A program made the translations under genes and the position numbers. DNA of 64,000 bases, taken from positions 1,054,001 to 1,118,000 of the forward strand of contig NZ_CP012622.1 of NCBI RefSeq assembly GCF_001281045.1, written 5' to 3'. This document shows, in pieces, positions 56,159 through 64,000 of this stretch. The notes below the pieces were generated by a model. It had not been told where the DNA came from, ran no database searches, and saw only the letters and a list, made by a program, of their open reading frames with translations. Each line of letters opens with the position of its first letter. Position 1 is the stretch's first letter. The stretch is from Spiroplasma cantharicola (lineage in GTDB: Bacteria; Bacillota_I; Bacilli_A; Mycoplasmatales; Mycoplasmataceae).

Positions 56159-57935
56159 ATTTTGTAATTTTTTCTAATTCTTTTATAAGATTATTAATTT
56201 CTTCTATTAAAGGTTTATATGTATTCTCATTTAAAAAATCAACACCAACTTCTTTTAAAATTTCTAATGGTGGTTTTGAACCCCCTAATTTTAAGAAATC
56301 AGTTATTATTTCACTATTACCATTTTTAAAATCCTTGTATAATTTAAAACTAGCAACTAAATCAAGTGCATATTTATATACATAAAATGGTGATTGAAAA
56401 AAGTGAGATATATAGGGTCAAGAATAATTTGGTTCATCTTTATCATCAAATTGATCATAACCAAATTCATTTTGTTTTTGTAAAAATAAATCCTTTAAAC
56501 TCTCTGTTGTAATTGGTTTTCCATCTTCAATTAATTTATGAGCACTATATTCAAAATCTGCAAACTGAATTTGTCTATAAAATGTCGAGATTAAATCAAA
56601 AATTCTTTGTTGAAGTAAGTATTTTTTTTCTTCAATATCTTTTGCTGAAGAAAATAAGTAATCAAATAATAAATGCTCATTAAAAGTTGAAGCAACCTCA
56701 GCTAATATTATTGGATAATTATTTAATGGATATTTTTGAAACTGATCTGCAAATAAGGTATGAACAGAATGACCAACTTCATGAACTAAAGTACTAATTG
56801 ACCCCAATTTATAATCTCAATTCATTAATATTATTGGTTCAACACCATTACCCCCTGAGGAATATGCCCCATCGGATTTATTCTCATCTTCATAATAATC
56901 TATTAAAGAATCTTTTAAAGCAATATTTAATTTACTTTGATAATCATTTCCTAAAACTTTTAAGCAATTTATTACAATTTCTTTTGCCTCATCAACACTA
57001 AATTCCCTTTTATAGTCCTTTGATATTTTTAATAGTCTATCTGTCGAGTAGAACTTATCAAAATTATATATACTTTTAATTAATTTATTATATTTTTTAA
57101 AGCAATTGATTGTGCTCTTTCCAACTTTAATTAAATTCAAATATATTTCTTCACTAACTTGGTCATCAAATAAATTCATTTCCAAAATAGAATTATAACT
57201 TCTAACATTTTTATCTTCATTTTGTACTTGAATAATTGCTTCATAGATTTTTGCAAAACTATGCTTTCTTGAAGAGTAATTTTTAAAATATAAATCATTA
57301 GCTTCTCTTCTTTTTTCTTGATCTTTGATTGGATCAGAATTTTCCATTATTTCTTTATACAAAGATAAGCTCAATTCTAGTTGTTTACCATTTCATTCAA
57401 TTACTGAGTTTTGTTTATCAGCATAGGATAAAGAATCATATAGATTACCAACAGCATTTCTACTTCTTGAAACTTTACTCATTAATTCTTCATCTGTTTT
57501 TGATAATATAAATTTGGAAGATTTAAAAAAGGTTTTAAAATAATAATTATATTCCTCTTTATTTTCTTCATTAAGTCATTGAAGAATTTTTAATTCTCCT
57601 ATTTCTTTTAATTCATTTAATACAAAGGCTTTTTTAATATTTAAATCTTGATAAAAATTATCCAACAAAGCGCTTACATGTTGATTTTCATTATTAGTTT
57701 GATCGATATCAATTAAATGAGAATATTGATTTAATTTAGATAAAATTAAATCAATATCTTTTTCAAAACCTAAATACTCTAAAAAATAAGTTTTGTTTTC
57801 TAATTTTCCTTTTAAATTAAAAATTTTATCAGATAGTAATTTAGCTCTATCTAAGTCTATCTTTCAATTATCAAAATTTTTATATAAATGGGAAAAATCT
57901 CATTTATATTTTTCATTTGCTTCTTTTCTTTTCAT
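56157..57935 (-). CDS. pepF: Oligoendopeptidase F
   Basis: The 592-residue metallopeptidase begins MKRKEANEKYKWDFSHLYKN and carries the zinc motif in STLVHEVGHSVHTLFAD (HEVGH), with a downstream Glu in LAEVASTFNEHLLFDYL. It degrades short peptides, feeding amino acids to a cell that cannot make them. The start is unusual: no ribosome site is visible, and the TATAAT box ends only 6 bases before the ATG. Confidence 0.95.
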
Positions 57936-57941
57936 ATTTTT

Positions 57942-57947
57942 ATTATA
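57942..57947 (-). promoter_or_regulatory. -10 box of pepF, implying a leaderless mRNA
   Basis: TATAAT on the minus strand ends at 57942 and the ATG begins at 57935. With the usual 6-7-base gap, transcription would begin at or next to the A of the ATG. Confidence 0.5.
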
Positions 57948-58001
57948 TAGAATAAAAAGCAAAACTTATATTTCATATTTGATAATATTTTTTTAATAAA
58001 T

Positions 58002-58036
58002 AAAAAACAGAGAAATTAATTTATTCTCTGTTTTTT
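58002..58036 (-). terminator. Terminator after pepA
   Basis: AAAAAACAGAGAA at 58002-58014 pairs with TTCTCTGTTTTTT at 58024-58036. It lies 5 bases past the pepA stop and separates pepA from pepF. Confidence 0.88.
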
Positions 58037-58041
58037 ACTTC

Positions 58042-59379
58042 TTATTTCTTTAGTAATTCAAACATTGTTTTTAACATCGGTGCTCTACCACGTTTATTTG
58101 CATCTGCTGTTGCAGCTATATCCAAGTGAATATATTCTTTTCCCTCAGCAAAAGAATCTAAAAAGGCTGCAGCTGTTGATGAACCTGCTTCTCTACCTGG
58201 TTCTGAATTTGCTAAATCTGCTATTTTTGAACATTGCATTGCTTTTAAGTGATCACCAATTACAGGTTGTCTTCAAATTGGTTCTTGACTTTTTTTAGAA
58301 GCATTTTCAAATTCAGTATGGAATTCATCAAATTTTGAAAAAGTTCCAGTAAATCATCTTCCTAATGCAATTGCAATAGCTCCAGTTAAAGTTGCCACAG
58401 TAATTGCTCTATCAGCTTTTGCTTGTCTTACTGCATAAGTAATTCCATCAGCTAATACTAATCTACCTTCTGCATCGGTATTAGTTATCTCAACTGTTTT
58501 ACCATTCATTGATTTTATTACTGATTCAGTTAAAGTTGCTTTTCCACCAATTCTGTTATCTGTTAGTAATCCAATAGATACAACATTACATTTTGCTTTT
58601 GCTTTTGCAAGTGCCATAACAGTTGAAGAAACAATTGCTGCTCCTGACATATCAAATTTCATATTATCTAAAAAGTTTGAAGGTTTTAAATTATATCCCC
58701 CTGTATCAAAAGTAATTCCTTTACCAACTAAAGCTGTTTTCTTTTGCGAAGAGTCTGAATTATATTCCAATACAACTACTCTTGGATCTATACTACTTCC
58801 AGCATTAACTGAAAGTAATAAACCCATTCCCATTGATTCGATTTGCTTTTTGTCATAAACTGTTACTTTTATTTCTTTTATTTCTTTTGCTTTTGCAGCT
58901 ATTCTATTTGCAATTTCTACTGAAGTACCAACATTTGGAGGTAAGTCTTGTAAATCTCTTGCAAAATTTAAGTATTCCATTTTAATTGCTGAAGTTTCAT
59001 AAATTGCATTAAATTTTTTATCAAATAAGAAATTTATTGATTTTGGTTCTGCTTGTTTTTCTTTCATTTCAAATTCTTTGTGTGCAGCAAACATAATTGT
59101 TTCTACAACTTTTTGAAAAGCAGCTTCTTCACTTTTAAATTTTGATGCAAATGACTCTACATTAACATTTAAGTCATATTTATTTGATTTAATAATTGCT
59201 TCTAATGAATCTCCCAATTCTCTAAGACAAGGCTTGTCATTTAAAAAATAATATAAAGTTTTGTCTTCACTAATTAATGAAGTAACTCCATTTTCTTTTA
59301 CAACTAACTCATTTAATTTATCTTTTGAGTTAACTGCCTTTAAAGTTAATGTAAATTCTTTTTTGTTGCTTGTTATCAT
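58042..59379 (-). CDS. pepA: Leucyl aminopeptidase (M17 family)
   Basis: The 445-residue enzyme has the M17 motifs VGKGITFDTGGYNLKPS, NMKFDMSGAA and the signature NTDAEGRLVLADG, which supply the two-metal site. The N-terminal 140 residues are the variable domain. It removes N-terminal residues from peptides produced by enzymes such as PepF, whose gene follows. AAGGAG precedes the ATG. Confidence 0.95.
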
Positions 59380-59426
59380 TTTAATTCTCCTTTTTAATTT
59401 ACAAGATTATAATAACATCTTTAACA

Positions 59427-60014
59427 CTACTTTATTACAAAGGTTTCCTTACATTTTTTATTAGTACATTTTCCATAAATTACTAATTTTAATTTTTCAA
59501 TATTTTTTTCATAATTTAAAAAACTTTTAACCATACCATGACCTTTTGGGCATTTCATTTTTCTATTAACCAATTTAGTATTCAGAGAATAAAACTTTGA
59601 TTTTGTTGAATAAATATAATAAGTTTCTTTAATCAATCTCTCATTTTGATCATCTATTTGATCTAATATTAAAAAACTAATATCTTCAATATCATTTACC
59701 TTAGTTCTAAGTTTAGAATAAAATCTTTCTTTACTAGTTTTAAATCCATTAACATGTTGTTTAAATCTACTAATTATATTTCTAGATTCACCAACATAAC
59801 AAAAATTTAATTTATTATTTACTATTGAATACATAAGATAAGTTCCTGAAACTTTGTATTTAGTTTGATTTAATTCCAAAGTATTAAAATTTGATCTAGT
59901 CATTAATAAATTATTAATAAAGTGCAGTAAATAATTTTCTGATAAAGGCTTATATTTTAAATCTCTAGAATTTTTAATATTAGTTATCATTTTAAATTGT
60001 TCTTTTAAGTCCAT
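59427..60014 (-). CDS. GIY-YIG domain protein with C-terminal zinc ribbon
   Basis: The 195-residue protein has a GIY-YIG nuclease-like core from about residue 55: GTYLMYSIVNNK, FCYVGESRNIISRFKQH and a later ETYYIYSTKSK. It ends in a zinc ribbon (CPKGHG and CTNKKC). The ATG at 60014 follows AAGGGTG; a GTG three codons earlier is possible. GIY-YIG domains occur in DNA repair, homing and restriction nucleases. No partner methylase or intron is nearby, so its target is unknown. It may be a single DNA-processing enzyme. Confidence 0.75.
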   Translation of the reverse strand: MDLKEQFKMITNIKNSRDLKYKPLSENYLLHFINNLLMTRSNFNTLELNQTKYKVSGTYLMYSIVNNKLNFCYVGESRNIISRFKQHVNGFKTSKERFYSKLRTKVNDIEDISFLILDQIDDQNERLIKETYYIYSTKSKFYSLNTKLVNRKMKCPKGHGMVKSFLNYEKNIEKLKLVIYGKCTNKKCKETFVIK

Positions 60015-60044
60015 AAAAATCACCCTTAAATATTATTATAAATT

Positions 60045-60069
60045 AAAAAAATTCCCCTTAGGGAAAGTT
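60045..60069 (-). terminator. Terminator after tuf
   Basis: TTCCC and GGGAA form a short GC-bearing stem (60052-60065) with pairing A/T flanks. Seven T follow on the minus strand. It lies 16 bases past the tuf stop. Confidence 0.8.
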
Positions 60070-60084
60070 TTATTATTAATTAAA

Positions 60085-61272
60085 TTATTGAACGATTGAA
60101 ACAACTGTTCCAGCACCAATAGTTCTTCCACCCTCACGGATTGAGAATTTTGTACCTTGTTCAACAGCAATTGGTTTAATTAATTCAATAACTAATTCAA
60201 CGTTATCTCCAGGCATAACCATGTCTGTTCCACTTGGTAAGTGAACTTCTCCAGTAACGTCTGTAGTTCTAAAGTAGAATTGTGGACGGTATTTGTTAAA
60301 GAATGGTTTGTGTCTTCCACCTTCTTCTTGTGTTAAAGCATAAACTGATGCATTTAATTTTGTATGTGGTTTAATTGTTCCTGGTTTTGCAAGAACTTGT
60401 CCACGTTCAATATTATCTCTATCAACACCTCTTAATAGTGCTCCAACATTATCTCCAGCTTCAGCAAAGTCTAGTAATTTTCTAAACATTTCTAATCCTG
60501 TAACAACAACTTTTTTACTATCTTCTACTAATCCAACAATTTCGATTTCGTCGTTAACTTTAACAACTCCTCTTTCAACTCTTCCAGTTGCAACTGTTCC
60601 ACGTCCTGTAATTGTAAATACATCTTCTACAGGCATTAAGAAAGTTTTTTCTTTATCACGAGTTGGTGTTGGAATATATGCATCAACAGCATCCATTAAT
60701 TCTTCAACTTTAGCAACTCATTTTGCATCACCATTTAATGCTCCTAAAGCTGATCCACGAATAACTGGTGCTCCATCTCCATCAAAGTCGTATGCAGATA
60801 ATAAATCTCTAACTTCCATTTCAACTAAATCAATTAATTCTTCGTCATCTACCATATCACATTTATTTAAGAATACTGCAATAGCTGGTACTCCAACTTG
60901 TCTTGATAATAAGATATGTTCTCTTGTTTGAGGCATTGGTCCGTCAGTTGCAGCAACAACAAGGATTCCACCATCCATTTGTGCAGCTCCTGTAATCATG
61001 TTTTTAACATAATCGGCGTGACCAGGACAGTCAACGTGAGCGTAGTGTCTTTTTTCTGTTTTATATTCAACGTGAGAAGTATTAATTGTAATACCTCTTT
61101 CTCTTTCTTCTGGTGCATTATCAATATTTGCGTAATCTTTGAATTCTGCTCCACCTTTTGCTGCTAATACTTTTGTGATTGCAGCTGTTAATGTAGTTTT
61201 ACCGTGGTCAACGTGTCCGATTGTTCCAATGTTAACGTGAGGTAAACTACGGTCAAATGCTTCTTTTGCCAT
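60085..61272 (-). CDS. tuf: Elongation factor Tu
   Basis: The 395-residue GTPase has GHVDHGKT at residues 19-26, [12 protein letters not shown] and NKCDMVD, then the tRNA-binding domains with [12 protein letters not shown] and the closing [18 protein letters not shown]. It brings aminoacyl-tRNA to the ribosome. It has its own promoter upstream, after fusA. Confidence 0.98.
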
Positions 61273-61332
61273 GTTTTTTCATTCCTTCCATTTGGTTCTA
61301 ATTTATATTTATTGTGACCAAGTGTCCTAATA

Positions 61333-61361
61333 ATTATAAATACATTTTGTTTAAAGTACAA
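61333..61361 (-). promoter_or_regulatory. Promoter of tuf
   Basis: On the minus strand TTGTAC (61361-61356) and TATAAT (61338-61333) are 17 bases apart, giving a leader of about 55 bases. It lies between fusA and tuf. In the leader, TTGGT and ACCAA can pair. Confidence 0.7.
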
Positions 61362-61387
61362 TACTTTTTTTATTTGATAATAAGGTA

Positions 61388-63457
61388 CTATTTACCTTGT
61401 TTTTTAATAATTTCTTCAGCAATGTTTTTTGGTGCTTCATTATAATGACTGAAAATCATTGTATAATTTCCACGCCCTTGTGTAAATGAACGCAATTCAG
61501 TTGCATAACCAAACATTTCTGAAAGAGGAACTTTTGATTTAATTGTTTGTGCATTTCCTCTTTGTTCTGAACCTTCAATTAATCCACGTTTTGATGAAAT
61601 GTTACCCATAACATCTCCGTAATATTCATCTGGTACAGTAACTTCAACTGACATAATTGGTTCTAAAAGAACTGGATTAACTTTTTTCGCAGCCTCTTTT
61701 AATGCTAATGATGCAGCAATTTTATATGCCATCTCATTTGAATCGACATCATGATATGATCCATCAACTATTGTTGCCTTTACATCTATCATTGGGAATC
61801 CAGCAATAACCCCATTTTGTAACGCATTTTCTAGTCCCACTCTTGCAGCATTGATATATTCTTTTGAGATTTTACCCCCAACAATTTTATCAATTCATTC
61901 AAACCCTTTGTCATGATTTGGTTCAAACTCAATCACAACGTGACCATATTGCCCACGTCCTCCTGATTGTTTAACATATTTACCTTCAACTTTTGCTGAA
62001 CCTTTAATTGTTTCACGATATGAAACTTGAGGTGCTCCAACGTTTGTTTCAACTTTGAATTCTCTTTTCAAACGATCAACAATAATATCAAGGTGTAATT
62101 CACCCATTCCAGCAATAATTGTTTGTCCAGTTTCTTCATCAGTAAAAGTTCTAAAAGTTGGATCTTCTTCTGACAATTTATTTAATGATAATCCTAATTT
62201 TTCTTGATCAGCTTTAGTTTTTGGTTCCAATGCTAAGTGAATAACTGGTTCTGGGAATATCATTGATTCTAAGATAATCTCATTTTTTTCATCTGTTAAT
62301 GTATCTCCAGTTGTTGTATCTTTCAATCCAACAGCTGCAGCAATATCTCCAGCATAAACTTCATCAATTTCTTCACGATTATTTGCATGCATTTTTAATA
62401 AACGTCCTACACGCTCTTTTTTATCTTTAGTTGCGTTTAATACATAACTACCTTTTGTTAAAACCCCTGAGTAAACTCTAAAGAATGTTAACTTTCCAAC
62501 AAATGGATCAGTCATAATTTTAAAAGCTAACGCAGCAAATGGTTGGTCATCTGCAGCTTTTCTTTCAGCTTCTGTTCCATTTGGTAAGATTCCCTTAATT
62601 GAAGGAACATCTAATGGTGATGGTAAGTAATCAACAACAGCATCTAATAATAATTTAACACCTTTGTTTTTAAATGCTGATCCAGCTAATACTGGGAAAA
62701 ATTCAGCAGATATTACTCCTTTACGAATTGCTGATTTTAATTCTGGAATTGTAATTTCTCCACCATCCAAAAATTTAACCATCAAGTCTTCATCATATTC
62801 AACAGCCATTTCAACTAATTGTGCTCTTAGTTGAACTGCACTATCTTTTAAATCAGCTGGTATTTCAATTTCTTTAGCAATTTCTTCAGCTGCTCCATCA
62901 AAACCTCAAGCTTTCATTTCAACTAAATCAATAATTCCACTGAATTGATCTTCTGCTCCAATTGGTAATTGAATTGGTGCAGCTTTTGCTCCCAATCTAT
63001 CTCCAATTGTTTTTACTGAGTATAAAAAATCAGCTCCAGTTTTATCCATTTTGTTAACAAAAACAACTCTTGGTACTTTGTATGTTGTTGCTTGTCTTCA
63101 AACAGTTTCAGTTTGTGGTTCAACACCACTTTGACCGTCTAAAACAGCTACAGCTCCATCAAGAACTCTTAATGATCTTTCAACTTCAACTGTGAAGTCA
63201 ACGTGACCAGGAGTATCAATGATATTAAATCTGTGATCTGCTCAAAATGCTGTTGTTGCAGCAGATGTAATTGTAATACCACGTTCTTGTTCCTGAGCCA
63301 TTCAATCCATTTGTGATTCACCTTCGTGAGTTTCACCAATTTTATGAATTCTACCTGTATGGAATAAAATACGTTCTGTAGTTGTAGTCTTACCAGCATC
63401 AATATGAGCCATAATACCAAAGTTACGAATCATATTTAAACTATATTCTCTTGGCAT
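61388..63457 (-). CDS. fusA: Elongation factor G
   Basis: The 689-residue translocase begins [20 protein letters not shown], with G1 loop AHIDAGKT at residues 17-24, DTPGHVDF and NKMDKTGAD. Domains II-V follow, including [14 protein letters not shown] and [19 protein letters not shown] (in part). It moves tRNAs and mRNA after each peptide bond. Several Trp in the first third are TGA. It follows rpsG by 22 bases. Confidence 0.97.
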
Positions 63458-63479
63458 ATTCTTTTCTCCTTATTTTCTA

Positions 63480-63947
<468 letters not shown>

Positions 63948-64000
63948 GTTATAATCTCCTTTCTCTTTTATTTATAAAATGTGAATTACACTCTACTATT

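Noticed and set aside
63169..63420. 83-codon minus-strand frame inside fusA
   Set aside because: It is out of frame with EF-G, whose conserved GTPase region covers the same bases.

Overview
The window is AT-rich DNA from a mollicute that reads UGA as tryptophan. Nearly every conserved gene is broken at TGA codons that fall exactly where the family has Trp: the last residue of S8, S14 and S7, the end of GuaA, and inside SecY, AlaS and EF-G. TGG is rare but present. The MKKLL...C lipoproteins, the ribosomal operon without rpmD, the extended ECF ATPases and the very large FtsX-like permeases fit Spiroplasma or a close Entomoplasmatales relative. The species is inference. No tRNA, rRNA, CRISPR array, insertion sequence or replication origin was seen. 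All genes except one (an HAD phosphatase at 55.3-56.1 kb) lie on the minus strand, so operons read from high to low coordinates.

Layout from low to high coordinates: (1) 1-789, the start of a secreted protein broken by a 16-bp tandem duplication. (2) 1.0-8.3 kb, a sugar locus transcribed in the order DeoR-type regulator, lacA, lacB, ROK kinase, sugar ABC ATPase, permease with a long coiled-coil extension, sugar-binding lipoprotein. Two almost identical palindromes sit upstream of the regulator and upstream of lacA. (3) 8.4-13.5 kb, a 1455-residue FtsX-like permease preceded by a small membrane protein ending in a TPPL tail. (4) 13.6-13.8 kb, a candidate structured RNA with its own promoter and terminator. 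(5) 13.8-18.8 kb, ecfA1-ecfA2-ecfT-truA and proC. (6) 18.9-34.7 kb, the S10-spc-alpha supercluster from rpsJ to rplQ, including secY, adk, map, infA and rpoA; L29 carries a large repeat extension. (7) 34.9-42.4 kb, a second module: TPPL-tailed membrane protein, a 753-residue lipoprotein and a 1431-residue FtsX-like permease. (8) 42.5-48.6 kb, alaS, a small Cys-rich protein and guaA-guaB. (9) 48.7-55.1 kb, lplA-pdhA-pdhB-pdhC-pdhD. (10) 55.3-60.0 kb, HAD phosphatase, pepF, pepA and a GIY-YIG protein. (11) 60.1-63.9 kb, rpsG-fusA-tuf.

Working together: lplA loads lipoate onto the PDH complex, whose E2 and E3 subunits both carry a lipoyl domain of near-identical DNA sequence. The ECF ATPases and EcfT make a vitamin uptake core. 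The sugar locus suggests an import, phosphorylation and isomerisation route for a free hexose that would not need a PTS. The two FtsX modules are the least understood part of the window and the most likely to hold undescribed biology.
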